NCBI GenBank assembly: GCA_937952135.1
Contig: CALFYL010000378.1
Location: forward strand, 1-29,027
DNA length: 29,027 bases
Direction of reading: 5' to 3'
Source: an uncultured Planctomycetia bacterium
Lineage (GTDB): Bacteria; Planctomycetota; UBA1135; GCA-002686595
Shown piece after piece: positions 7,538 to 15,923 of the stretch. Position 1 is the first letter of the stretch. Each line of letters starts with the position of its first letter. The notes below the pieces were generated by a model. It did no database searches and had not been told where the DNA came from. It saw only the letters and a program-made list of their open reading frames with translations. The translations under genes were made by a program, and so were the position numbers.

Positions 7538-9853
7538 ATGTTCGCACCCTCACTTCGCGCGGCCTGCGTCTTCCTGACCATATGCGCAAGCGCCCTAGCG
7601 CAAGGCACTACGACGCGAGTCAGCGTGAACTCGGCGGGTGCACAGGCGACGGGTGGCGAGAGCACTGCTCCATCCATCTCCGGCGACGGACGGTTCGTCG
7701 CGTTCGAGAGCGAGGCGAGCAATTTGGTACCCGGCGACACGAACGCCACGCGGGACGTGTTCGTGCACGACCGCGTGACAGGCACGACGATCCGGGTCAG
7801 CGTTCGCACCGGAGGTTTTCAATCCGACTACAACTGCTTCGAGCCTTCGATTTCCGGCGACGGTCGGTTTGTCGCCTTCCACAGCTTGGGCAATTTCGTC
7901 GTGGGCGATACAAACGTGCGCGACGACATCTGGGTCCACGAGATCGCTTCGCAGGCGACAATACGGGTTAGCGTCGGACCCAGCGGTGTTCAGGCAAACG
8001 GGACCAGCCGCAGCGCGTCGTTTTCACATGACGGACGGTTCGTTGCTTTCCACAGCGACGCCAGCAATCTGGTAGTCAACGACACCAACGGCGCAAACGA
8101 TGTATTCGTCCACGACCGACAGACCGGGACGACCAGCAGGGTGAGCGTCAGTTCGCTTAGCGGGCAAGGAAACCTTGAGAGCCGCCTCGCATCGATCTCG
8201 CTCGACGGACGATTCGTGGCGTTTCAGAGTGCCGCCACGAACCTTGTCAGCGGGGACACCAACGGTCGCACGGATGTCTTCTTGCACGATCGGCAGGCAG
8301 CGTCAACGATGCGCGTGAGCCTGGCGTGGAACGGCGCGCAAAGCGACCTCAACTGCACGGCCGCGTCGGTCTCCGGCAACGGGCAGTTCGTGGCGTTCAC
8401 CTCCCGCGGAGGGAATCTGGTCGTTGGCGACGCCAATCTGGACTGGGACATCTTCGTTCACGACAGGTTGTCGGGCATCACCGAGTGCGTCAGCATCACT
8501 CCCTCTGGGCAAACGGGGAGCGGCGAGTGCTTCGAAGGTGTCATCTCCGCCGACGGCCGCTACGTGGTCTTTGACGGCCGCGCATCTAACCTGGTGCCCG
8601 GCGATTCGAACAACAGCGACGACGTGTTCGTGCGCGACCGTCTCCTGGGACAGACCGCCCGAGCGAGCGTCAGCTCTGCTGGTGCTCAGGGAAACGGCCA
8701 CTGCTGGCGGCCCGCGGTTTCCGCAGACGGTCGGTTTGTTGCGTTTCAGGGGTTGGCGAATCAGCTCGTCGCCGGGGACTCGAATGGGTCCTGGGACGTG
8801 TTCGTCAACGATCGGGTGCGACCCTGCTATCGCGATGCTGACGCAGACGGCTTCGGCGACCCGCAGGTGATGGACCAATCTGTGAATCCCGGCTGCGCGT
8901 TGGGCTTCGTGGACAACGCTTCCGATTGCGACGACACGAACCCTTCCATCTATCCCGGAGCACCAGAACTCTGCGACGGCCTCGACAACGACTGCGATGG
9001 CTCGACCGACGAGGGCGTCACGCCCACCTTCTTCGCCGACCAGGATGGGGACGGCTTTGGCGATCCGGCAGTTGCGGTCTCGACCTGCGTCACGCCGCCC
9101 GGTTTCGTCACCAACAATCTCGACTGCGACGACTCGAACCCGTCCGTGTATCCCGGTGCTCCCGAGTTGTGCGACAACCTGGACAACGACTGCGACGGCT
9201 CGTCGGATGAGGGAATCATTTTCGCCAACTACTTGGACGTGGATGGAGACGGGTTCGGGCTCTCCTCGACTGAGATCATCACGTGCTCGCCGCCCAGCGG
9301 GTACGTACTCAATGCGGGCGACTGCGATGACGCGAACCCCAGCGTGTACCCAGGCGCTCCCGAGCTATGCGACGGAGTCGACAACGACTGCAACGCCATC
9401 ATCGATGAGGGCTTCATCTCGACTTACTGCACCGCCGGCACGACGGTCGCCGGATGCGTCCCCGCAATGCGAGGCGAAGGCGCGCCGAGTTCCGTCGCGA
9501 CCTCGGGCTTCGATATCGTCGTGGACAACGTCCCGACCCAGAAGATGGGCCTGATCTTCTACGGCACGAGTGCGATCCCGCAGCCGCAGCCGTGGGCACT
9601 CGGGAGCACGAGCTACCTCTGCATCTTCTACCCGGTGAACCGCACGGGCGCGCAAGGTTCGGGCGGATCGACCGGCTCGTGCGACGGCGAACTGCGCGTG
9701 GACTTCAACGCTTGGCGCACGGCGAACCCGAACGCGCTCGGATCGCCCTTCACTGCGGGTCAGGTGTTCTACGCCCAGGGATGGTTCCGCGACTCAGGGG
9801 CGGCCAAGGGAACGAATCTGAGCGATGGGTTGAGGTTTACGCTGTGCGACTGA
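7538..9853 (+). CDS. Exported beta-propeller/MopE-repeat protein
   Basis: A 771-residue exported protein. ATG 7538 is chosen because a signal peptide follows at once (SLRAACVFLTICASALA, cleavage near residue 22); the frame is open upstream to 7325. Residues about 40-430 hold seven repeats of about 58 residues with the TolB/PD40-type pattern SxDGRFVAFxSxASNLVxGD..DVFVHDR..TRVSV, a seven-bladed propeller. Residues about 430-630 hold three MopE-like repeats (DxDGDGFGDP, DCDDxNPSxYPGAPELCD, DNDCDG) rich in Asp and Cys, a putative metal-binding motif. The last 140 residues (starting near YCTAGTTVAGC) match a C-terminal domain I associate with planctomycete secreted proteins. The partner and substrate are unknown. 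Confidence 0.85.
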   Translation: MFAPSLRAACVFLTICASALAQGTTTRVSVNSAGAQATGGESTAPSISGDGRFVAFESEASNLVPGDTNATRDVFVHDRVTGTTIRVSVRTGGFQSDYNCFEPSISGDGRFVAFHSLGNFVVGDTNVRDDIWVHEIASQATIRVSVGPSGVQANGTSRSASFSHDGRFVAFHSDASNLVVNDTNGANDVFVHDRQTGTTSRVSVSSLSGQGNLESRLASISLDGRFVAFQSAATNLVSGDTNGRTDVFLHDRQAASTMRVSLAWNGAQSDLNCTAASVSGNGQFVAFTSRGGNLVVGDANLDWDIFVHDRLSGITECVSITPSGQTGSGECFEGVISADGRYVVFDGRASNLVPGDSNNSDDVFVRDRLLGQTARASVSSAGAQGNGHCWRPAVSADGRFVAFQGLANQLVAGDSNGSWDVFVNDRVRPCYRDADADGFGDPQVMDQSVNPGCALGFVDNASDCDDTNPSIYPGAPELCDGLDNDCDGSTDEGVTPTFFADQDGDGFGDPAVAVSTCVTPPGFVTNNLDCDDSNPSVYPGAPELCDNLDNDCDGSSDEGIIFANYLDVDGDGFGLSSTEIITCSPPSGYVLNAGDCDDANPSVYPGAPELCDGVDNDCNAIIDEGFISTYCTAGTTVAGCVPAMRGEGAPSSVATSGFDIVVDNVPTQKMGLIFYGTSAIPQPQPWALGSTSYLCIFYPVNRTGAQGSGGSTGSCDGELRVDFNAWRTANPNALGSPFTAGQVFYAQGWFRDSGAAKGTNLSDGLRFTLCD

Positions 9854-9890
9854 CCGAGACCTCATATCAGCACCGCTCTCGGAGGTCGGC

Positions 9891-10409
9891 TTGAACGACG
9901 ACTTGCTTCGAGCCGAGATTGCCCGTCGTGCTGCGGCCAAAGCCGAGTCGATGGTCTACAGCATGCACAACGACTACCTCGATCAAGAAGAGAAGGCACT
10001 CGTTGAAGGCATCTATCAGCTTCCGATTGGCATGTTCAACTACGTTGGACTTGGTGCGCTTGCGCTTGACCCACACAGCCTCACACACGCATGGCTCGCT
10101 GCTTGTGTCGCTTCAACAGTCGCAACCCTTTTCGTTTGGACGGCGATGAGTCGAGGATTGGCGCTAGCGGGTGTGCCGTTCGGGGGGTGGGTGTCGACGC
10201 TCGTCTGTCTGGCGGGTTCCGCTTGGTTCGCGTACAGCGGCCAATGGTTGTGCGCTGCAGTAATGGCGGTCGCGTCGATTGGTATCCTCGCGCCGATTGT
10301 GCCGTCGGTTTGGATATTCACAGTCATGTCCCGGCCCATTCACGTGAAGTACCGTATCGCGAAACGGCTGTTCGGTACGGAGTTTCCGTTCGAGCAAGAC
10401 GTTCCCTAA
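9891..10409 (+). CDS. Multi-pass membrane protein of unknown function
   Basis: A 172-residue protein. TTG at 9891 is taken as start because GGAGG at 9881-9885 lies 5 bases upstream. An N-terminal amphipathic region of about 45 residues precedes at least three transmembrane segments: WLAACVASTVATLFVWTAM, WVSTLVCLAGSAWFAYSG and LCAAVMAVASIGILAPIVP. The C-terminal tail is basic and cytoplasmic by the positive-inside rule (HVKYRIAKRLFG). It follows the propeller gene by 37 bases and may be cotranscribed with it. No family is recognised. Confidence 0.6.
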   Translation: MNDDLLRAEIARRAAAKAESMVYSMHNDYLDQEEKALVEGIYQLPIGMFNYVGLGALALDPHSLTHAWLAACVASTVATLFVWTAMSRGLALAGVPFGGWVSTLVCLAGSAWFAYSGQWLCAAVMAVASIGILAPIVPSVWIFTVMSRPIHVKYRIAKRLFGTEFPFEQDVP

Positions 10410-10448
10410 AGATCAATCGGCGCAGCGCGGTGTGACAGCGGTCGTTTC

Positions 10449-11789
10449 TTAGCGGAACTTCTCCAGGTCGATCGCCTCCGTGAAGTCCCGGACGGAGGTG
10501 TGCCTGTCGGCATGCTCTATCGCGCGTACCACACCATGCCAGGCAGACCGGAAGAACGACGCCATTGCGTCGCTACTCTCTACTCGCTCGGCGTGATGCA
10601 CGAAGTTAGACCGAACGTCATAGACGTCGCGAACGAGTTTCGTCACAGCCAAACGCGCCTCCGGAGTCGACTCCGTCATGATCGCTAGTCGCTCTCCGAT
10701 GTTTTGTTGGATAGGCTCGCCCCGACTGCCCAGATAGACACCCTCAAGAGCACTGAGCACCAAGACAAGCTTCACCTGAAGTCGGTGCTCGAGCGCCGCG
10801 TCTGAGAATAACCGCGCTGAAGCCAGCACTCGCTCCTGAAACTGACTCAGCTCGTTGGCGTTCAACAGATCACTAAGCTTTGCCAAACCCGAGCGCATAA
10901 GGTCCGCGACCTCAGATCGACTTACGCGCCAAGGCCGGGCTCTTTCAGCATCCAAGAGACCGCGGCTTTCACCAGCGAATCTCCCTTCACGCTCCAGAAC
11001 AACTCGATAGCCTTCTTTTCTCTCGCGGCCGCTTGGAGTGCAGATGCTCCGCGCGGACGGGACGATTGCTCCACCAGAGAAGAATCGAAGCATTGCAAGT
11101 GAGTCCTCGATTCTCTCTAGCCCGAGGATCTTCGCCTGTTCTTTGTCTGCAACTAGTTCCGTCCACCCAATGGCATGTCCCCGATGCTCCTTGCTAAAGT
11201 CAGCGTAGTACCGGCCTAGAGCGTTGCGACGGTCCTCATCGAGCTTCGAGTAGCCATCGCTTTTGTGCCAGGACTCGATACGTTCCGCAGTTAGCGGCTC
11301 GAACGTAACGCTGCCGACTTGGAATCGGGCCTGCACGTCGAGCCCGCTGATGGGAACCCAGACCTTCGTGAGGGCGGCCTCAGCAGAGGCTGCGTCAAGG
11401 ACATACTTGGTTAGACTGTCGCTTGAATCCCCCTTGAACAGCCAGTCGCAGGCAAGGTCAATAGCGCGCTTCTTGCTCACCGTCCCCTTGGGCTTGATTG
11501 CGCGCCAAAGCTGTTCCGCGAGTCGAAGGAACTCCGCAGCCGGGTCGCCGACGAGCCCAACTGCCAAGCCGCTCTTCACTTCGTAGATCTCAGCCACCGG
11601 GTAGTCACAAAGGAACCTCAAGTCCTGGATGTCAGACTCGGGAACGTGGATAACGTGGATATCCGGCCGCCACTGCGGCGCTCGCCCACGAGAAGGGGGT
11701 GAGACAGGCCCGACTCTCGCCTTGTTGCCCACAGCCTTCTCGTTGAAGACGGATGCGGCTTGATCGTGAATGGTATAGTCGCGGTTCAT
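10449..11789 (-). CDS. Apea-like HEPN domain protein, candidate antiphage RNase
   Basis: A 446-residue protein. The last about 150 residues form a helical HEPN domain with the RX4H active site at R393-H398 (RSNFVHH), preceded by LVLVLSALEGVYLG and IGERLAIM, as in Apea-like HEPN proteins. HEPN proteins are commonly metal-independent RNases in toxin-antitoxin and abortive-infection systems; ApeA is a known antiphage protein. The N-terminal about 250 residues are unlike anything I can name and may be the sensor. The start ATG at 11789 gives a polar N-terminus. The gene is on the opposite strand to the propeller cluster and converges with the 9891 gene. Its base composition is less GC-rich than the chromosome, consistent with separate acquisition. 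Confidence 0.7.
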   Translation of the reverse strand: MNRDYTIHDQAASVFNEKAVGNKARVGPVSPPSRGRAPQWRPDIHVIHVPESDIQDLRFLCDYPVAEIYEVKSGLAVGLVGDPAAEFLRLAEQLWRAIKPKGTVSKKRAIDLACDWLFKGDSSDSLTKYVLDAASAEAALTKVWVPISGLDVQARFQVGSVTFEPLTAERIESWHKSDGYSKLDEDRRNALGRYYADFSKEHRGHAIGWTELVADKEQAKILGLERIEDSLAMLRFFSGGAIVPSARSICTPSGRERKEGYRVVLEREGRFAGESRGLLDAERARPWRVSRSEVADLMRSGLAKLSDLLNANELSQFQERVLASARLFSDAALEHRLQVKLVLVLSALEGVYLGSRGEPIQQNIGERLAIMTESTPEARLAVTKLVRDVYDVRSNFVHHAERVESSDAMASFFRSAWHGVVRAIEHADRHTSVRDFTEAIDLEKFR

Positions 11790-12024
11790 GAAGTTGGGTC
11801 TCGCGAGCCGCGCCCTATTGCGCAGCTCCGCGTGTCACACCAAACGCCTCCGCTTTGGGCGGTCGGTGCAGTCGGCTGAGGAGTAGGGCGGGGCTCTTCA
11901 AACACATGGGACATCGCTTCGCGTTCGGCCAGACGCCGGCTCATAGTAGCGGGCGTCCGCGGTGGTCTGGCGGTCCGTGCTGTGTCGCGCCCTGTTCTCA
12001 TTCGCGGCACGATGCCCACGACCC

Positions 12025-12324
12025 ATGTCGCCGCCCCACTTCAAGCTCGCCGTGTTCGGCCGCCCCGGCGACACCCAGGCTGCGCTGTCCGCGAACGACA
12101 TGCAACGCACCCCTAAGGTGCTCGTCGAGGCGATCAATGCCGAACTGGGCGGCCTGTCCCGCGAAGGCACCAAGGAAGCGGTGCCAGCGGTCGCGGACAA
12201 GATCCTGCGTTGGCGCGGGCTCCTCGGGCCGGACGCGGGCGGGTGGTATGCGGGGCCTAGCTGGGCGGCGCGCGGCGAGTGCGGACGCGTGAGCAGCGCA
12301 TCCGTCGGATGTCACGGTGCATAG
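12025..12324 (+). CDS. Possible small protein of unknown function
   Basis: An open frame of 99 codons from ATG 12025. Codons from about 12100 to 12290 have strongly GC-rich third positions like real genes here, and the peptide contains a helical segment (KVLVEAINAELGGLSREG) followed by AVADKILRWRGLLGP. No family is recognised, and the N- and C-terminal parts look less protein-like. It may be a small gene or a remnant of a longer one. The rest of the 11790-12522 spacer, between two minus-strand HEPN genes, shows no supported feature. Confidence 0.35.
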   Translation: MSPPHFKLAVFGRPGDTQAALSANDMQRTPKVLVEAINAELGGLSREGTKEAVPAVADKILRWRGLLGPDAGGWYAGPSWAARGECGRVSSASVGCHGA

Positions 12325-12522
12325 GGGAAGCTGTCGATGGCCGGACGGTTCCTTCTCATGGCCGGAATCAATGCCCACCCCGTGCGCTATCCGTGGAACG
12401 TGGCCTCGCATCCAGGCTTTCAGTCCCCAACTAACGCCTGTCAGCCGATCACGGTGCTTGCGGACGCCGACAAGGGATCCACGAACTCCTAAACTCATCC
12501 TGAGACTGAATCAGGCGCGTCG

Positions 12523-13236
12523 CTACCGCTGCAGGAAACGCGTGATGTCGGGGTGGAGTACGAGACGCCGATCCTTGACGCTGACACCGAGAATCGAGCC
12601 TACGACCTCGCAGGTGTGCGCATAAACCTGGAAGGCGTCGTCTGCTTCCGAGCCGCTATCCTGTGCGTAGATGTGCATGTACTTGTTCCTCTTCGTGGCG
12701 ATCGCCTTCAATCGTAAGTGGGTCGCGTCGTCGATCAGGCCGAGCGCGTGCAGCGCGCCGACACGTTGACCCTGATAGAGCTTGCCGAACGGGCGACCCC
12801 ACAGCTCCTGCTGCTTCACTTCATCGAGCGGGCCAGCGCCGCAATGAACCTCGGCAGAGTCGAAGCGGAGCACGCACAGAACCTCCGCGACTACCCCGCA
12901 CAGTCCGATGCAGCTGAGGTAGTGCCCGAGGACGAACTCGGCTTTAGCGTTATGAAGCGGATGCAGCAGACCGCGAGCGAGCGGGGCGTGCATCGGCATC
13001 GCGAACAGGCGGCCGTCCACCGAAGATGCGCGGCGATAGCGATCGACGCATTCTTGCACGCCGACGCGGGCGAACGGACCACGCACGAAGTCGAGCAGAT
13101 TCTCGGATGAGGGTTCTCCCTGTCCGATGTTCGGCAACCCCTCGTCCGCGGCGAGCCAACGCAGTGCGTTGAGAGCTATCGGTGTGAGATCAGGCGCGCC
13201 AGCGGCGGCAGGGTCGTGATCTGACTCGGAGGGCAT
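12523..13236 (-). CDS. HEPN-like protein downstream of the HigBA pair
   Basis: A 237-residue protein. The middle has a hydrophobic helix pair (FVLGHYLSCIGLCGVVAEVL) and then LRLKAIATKRNKYMHI, with an RX4H motif at R183-H188 as in HEPN and DUF4145-like proteins. It starts 21 bases after the antitoxin stop on the same strand, so it is probably the third gene of the toxin-antitoxin operon. That position suggests an accessory or effector role, but no function is established. ATG at 13236 is used; a short disordered N-terminus precedes the helical core. The overall family is not certain. Confidence 0.6.
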   Translation of the reverse strand: MPSESDHDPAAAGAPDLTPIALNALRWLAADEGLPNIGQGEPSSENLLDFVRGPFARVGVQECVDRYRRASSVDGRLFAMPMHAPLARGLLHPLHNAKAEFVLGHYLSCIGLCGVVAEVLCVLRFDSAEVHCGAGPLDEVKQQELWGRPFGKLYQGQRVGALHALGLIDDATHLRLKAIATKRNKYMHIYAQDSGSEADDAFQVYAHTCEVVGSILGVSVKDRRLVLHPDITRFLQR

Positions 13237-13257
13237 TGCGGCTTTACTCGCGACCGG

Positions 13258-14364
13258 TCATTCGCCGGAATCAAAGTCCCACTGGAACCACACCTTCAGC
13301 TTGTTGCCGTACCAGGGCTTGAGCTTGTCGTCGTGCTGCAATCGCCCGACAACGATTCCGGGAGACACGCCGATTTCCTCCGCGAACGATTGAATACGCG
13401 CCAATGTGAGCGGATAGTGCGTCACGAGTCGATTGTAGTCTTCGGACGGAATCAACGTGTCGCGCGCGAACTGATTTGCACGACGCTCGTCCGGATCGTC
13501 GTCCGCGTCACCGACGGCGTCGATGTAGATCGCCGAGGTCTTGTGTTCCAAGACGTGACACGCTTCATGGAAGAAGCTGAACCAGAGCTGATCGTCAGAC
13601 TTGTGGCGCAAGCTCAGAGAGATTGCTGCCTTTTCCGAGCCGAGCCAGCGAGTCACTCCGTTGATCGCAAGCTTCGGCAGAGAAGGCACGAGCGTGAACG
13701 CCACACCGGAAGCCGCGCACAGCGATTGAAGCCGGTGCTGGAACTTCGACGGGGGCTCCATCGTCAGCTTCCGCGCCTCGCTGAGTGCCCTCCGGAAGCG
13801 ATCGGCGTCGAATGGAGCACAACGGATCGCCTGCGCCTCGATCTCTCCCCGACGGAGCCACGCTGTCAGGGCGTGGCGGTCGGGCGCGAACTTGGGTGAC
13901 TTGCGGAAGCGTGCCATAGCGTGCTGCCACTCCTTGTCCCACGCCTCTTCCGACGTCACGCCGAAGAATGTCAGCAGGGCGTCGACACGCGATCCAACGT
14001 CAGCTTCGACGTCTCGGAGATACTCGCAGCGGACCATTTCCCGAACCGGGAACCGGCGCATCCATTTCGCGTACGTCTTCAGGCTCTCGCGCTGGATCGC
14101 GCGCTTCTGCTCCGCGCGGTAGCTCGACTCCAGGTTCAACCAGAGACTTGCGGGAATTCGTAGGACCTGCTCCAGCTTGAATGCAACGTCCATCGAGAGC
14201 GGCGCTTTGCCGTGAATCAGCTGACTGACGTGCTTCTCGCTCAGTTCGGTACGACGCGCCAGCTCGACGTTGGTCATCCCACGTTCCTCCAGGGCGTCCT
14301 TGAGGATCTCGCCCGGAGAGCTGAGGTCCCGGATCTCGGTCGGGGTGTTGGTGGGGTCAATCAT
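13258..14364 (-). CDS. HigA-type antitoxin with ImmA/IrrE metallopeptidase domain
   Basis: A 368-residue protein. Residues about 15-75 are an XRE helix-turn-helix of the HigA type (GEILKDALEERGMTNVELA, then LSEKHVSQLIHGKAPLS). A helical linker follows, then an ImmA/IrrE-like domain with HExxH at H266-H270 (FHEACHVLEH) and the downstream ANQFARDTLIP block. Such long HigA proteins repress their own operon and neutralise the upstream toxin; the protease part may control antitoxin or toxin turnover. The start ATG at 14364 lies inside the toxin gene (8-bp overlap), showing translational coupling. The operator at 14717-14737 is a likely binding site. Confidence 0.85.
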   Translation of the reverse strand: MIDPTNTPTEIRDLSSPGEILKDALEERGMTNVELARRTELSEKHVSQLIHGKAPLSMDVAFKLEQVLRIPASLWLNLESSYRAEQKRAIQRESLKTYAKWMRRFPVREMVRCEYLRDVEADVGSRVDALLTFFGVTSEEAWDKEWQHAMARFRKSPKFAPDRHALTAWLRRGEIEAQAIRCAPFDADRFRRALSEARKLTMEPPSKFQHRLQSLCAASGVAFTLVPSLPKLAINGVTRWLGSEKAAISLSLRHKSDDQLWFSFFHEACHVLEHKTSAIYIDAVGDADDDPDERRANQFARDTLIPSEDYNRLVTHYPLTLARIQSFAEEIGVSPGIVVGRLQHDDKLKPWYGNKLKVWFQWDFDSGE

Positions 14365-14695
14365 GGGTATCGGTGATCTCGACGATCGAGACGTGAGTGA
14401 TCTTGGACCAGACGTAGCCGTTCGCGTGTTGTGGCCGCTCTGCTTCGGCGATCACGGGGACGAAAACGAGTCGGTAGGGATGGTCGAGGTCGGCCGTGAT
14501 CTGTCCGGCCCGGTCATGCTTCAGCTCGTGGAACCGTCCAGGCACATGCCGTAGCTCCTCCAGGTTCATCGCGGCGCTGAGCACGGAGAGCCGTTTCTGC
14601 AGCCTCGTGGCCCGGTCGGCACCGAAGGCTCGAACCCTCGATCGTTGGGTCTCGCACGCAGCGCCCAGCTTCTTGTCTTGGAATTCTAGTTTCAC
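14357..14695 (-). CDS. HigB/RelE-type toxin
   Basis: A 112-residue protein placed directly before the HigA-like gene. The arrangement (toxin first, overlapping antitoxin) and the pattern near residues 20-100 (RLQKRLSVLSAAMNLEEL, GRFHELKHDRAGQITADL, YRLVFVPV) match the HigB/RelE fold, whose members cut mRNA on the ribosome. The GTG start at 14695 follows a GAGGAG ribosome binding site about 5 bases upstream; an ATG one base earlier in another frame is followed at once by a stop. The length is normal for the family. Confidence 0.8.
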   Translation of the reverse strand: MKLEFQDKKLGAACETQRSRVRAFGADRATRLQKRLSVLSAAMNLEELRHVPGRFHELKHDRAGQITADLDHPYRLVFVPVIAEAERPQHANGYVWSKITHVSIVEITDTHD

Positions 14696-14716
14696 ATCGG
14701 CTCCTCGTCCAGGTAG

Positions 14717-14737
14717 CCTTTACCTAATTGGTAAAGG
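14717..14737. promoter_or_regulatory. Palindromic operator of the HigBA operon
   Basis: Perfect 8-bp arms CCTTTACC and GGTAAAGG flank a 5-base AT-rich centre (TAATT), 22 bases upstream of the toxin start. The position and symmetry fit an autoregulatory operator for the XRE domain of the antitoxin. Binding is inferred. Confidence 0.7.
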
Positions 14738-14777
14738 AGTCGGACCTAGAAGGCAAGGGTGCGCTGGAGCACTTCCG

Positions 14778-14939
14778 ATGGCGAACAGCACGACCGGACG
14801 CGACCCGAGGCGCGACCCACTGACCGAGGTAATCGCTGTGGCAGTAGCCGGGCTCGTCGACGATGCCCGCCAACAGGACGCCAGGCGCGAGCCCACCCAC
14901 TACGACCTGGATGGCCGGGCGCGGGCGGATGGTGCGTGA
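14778..14939 (+). CDS. Possible 53-residue protein
   Basis: An open frame from ATG 14778 gives a small acidic-basic peptide with a possible amphipathic helix (LTEVIAVAVAGLVDDARQQ). Small proteins of this kind occur in planctomycete islands, but no family is recognised and no ribosome binding site is seen. Called only tentatively. Confidence 0.3.
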   Translation: MANSTTGRDPRRDPLTEVIAVAVAGLVDDARQQDARREPTHYDLDGRARADGA

Positions 14940-15106
14940 GGCGGTCGGAGTGAGGGCAGTCGGTCCAACCCCCATCGAGGGGCCGTTCCCGGTTCGCGGG
15001 CGCGTTGGCTTGTGGCCGGATCGAGGACTCCCGCGGCTTCCTCGCCGAATACGTTCCCAACGTCGCCCTGCGTGCGTGGTCAACCGGGTCCCCGCGTTGA
15101 GTTTGT

Positions 15107-15169
15107 CGCGCGGGACCGTATACCCGTTTCACGGGCGCGGCTTTGCAAGGCCGCCACTAGTCCCGCGCG
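15107..15169. other. Predicted three-way-junction fold before the replication module
   Basis: An outer perfect 10-bp stem (15107-15116 with 15160-15169) encloses two further hairpins: CCCGT-TTC-ACGGG at 15123-15135 and a GC-rich stem at 15137-15154. This nested symmetry lies 61 bases before the first replication-module gene. It could be an origin of replication for the island primase, or a structured leader RNA. There is no T-loop, CCA or anticodon arm, so it is not a tRNA. Confidence 0.45.
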
Positions 15170-15229
15170 CGTGCTGGGCCTCCATGACGGGTTCAAACGC
15201 GCGCGGGGCGAGCCTCTACCTGGAGCGTC

Positions 15230-15859
15230 ATGAGCCAGTCAGAACTGCTTCTGCGCGTAGCGGACGAACTCGTCCCTTTGTTCACCGTTCCGCCGCGCTT
15301 GTCCAAGCGCTCGCTGACCAAGCGCCAATTGGACGCCTGGGTTGAGCGCACCGCGCCGCTCGTGGATCTGCACGACGAACTTGAGCGCGAGGCCGAGCGA
15401 TCTGCTCGTCGAGAGGCGCGCGCGGCAAGACAAGCCGATGAAGCACTTCGCTCATTTGTGCGCAAGCTCAGTGGGCGCGATCGGCTCCAGCCAAACAGCG
15501 TGGAAGCGCCCGAGGCAGCTGGGCGCGCGGCCTTCGCGCCCGCCAAGGTGTCGGCGACCATTGAGCACGCGAGCGACTTCTCGTGGATCCAATGCCCACT
15601 TGGTCTGTTCAAGTTCACCACGGTGAAGCAGCGGGAAATCGTCAGCTTCCTGTTCGCCGAGTGGAGTAAGGGAGGCGGACAGGACGGGCAGGGGCTCACC
15701 GAAGGGGCGATTGGCCATGAACGAGGAGGGCGCACGTCGCGCGTGCGAGTTCGCAGGACGTTCAAAGGCTGCCCCGCGCTCGACCGCGTACTGTTCAAGT
15801 CTGGGCGCGATGTCTGGTCCTTGTGGCTGCGAAGCGCGCCGCCCGCAACTGGGCGGTAG
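15230..15859 (+). CDS. Winged-helix-like protein of the replication module
   Basis: A 209-residue protein. Residues about 50-80 form a charged coiled coil (LHDELEREAERSARREARAA). The C-terminal part (FKFTTVKQREIVSFLFAEW to DVWSLWL) looks like a winged helix of a kind I recall in planctomycete islands near primase genes. No catalytic motif is seen. ATG at 15230 has a weak TGGAG ribosome binding site. It is the first gene of the plus-strand module leading to the primase, so a DNA-binding role in replication or its control is likely, without proof. Confidence 0.6.
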   Translation: MSQSELLLRVADELVPLFTVPPRLSKRSLTKRQLDAWVERTAPLVDLHDELEREAERSARREARAARQADEALRSFVRKLSGRDRLQPNSVEAPEAAGRAAFAPAKVSATIEHASDFSWIQCPLGLFKFTTVKQREIVSFLFAEWSKGGGQDGQGLTEGAIGHERGGRTSRVRVRRTFKGCPALDRVLFKSGRDVWSLWLRSAPPATGR

Positions 15860-15923
15860 CAAAGCCCCGAGATAGCCCAGACGGGGCCCCGGCTTGGCCC
15901 ACCGGGGACGCCAAGTTGGGCGC

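Noticed and set aside
7670..8800. Regularly spaced similar segments, considered as a CRISPR or tandem repeat array
   Set aside because: The spacing of about 175 bases and degenerate matches follow the propeller repeats at protein level. There are no identical short repeats.
11790..12024. Possible integron-like attC or promoter elements between the HEPN genes
   Set aside because: Short inverted stretches are present, but no complete attC consensus and no convincing -35/-10 pair could be found.
15107..15169. tRNA-like cloverleaf
   Set aside because: There is no anticodon arm, T-loop or CCA, and the acceptor-like stem is 10 bp. It is kept only as a structured element.
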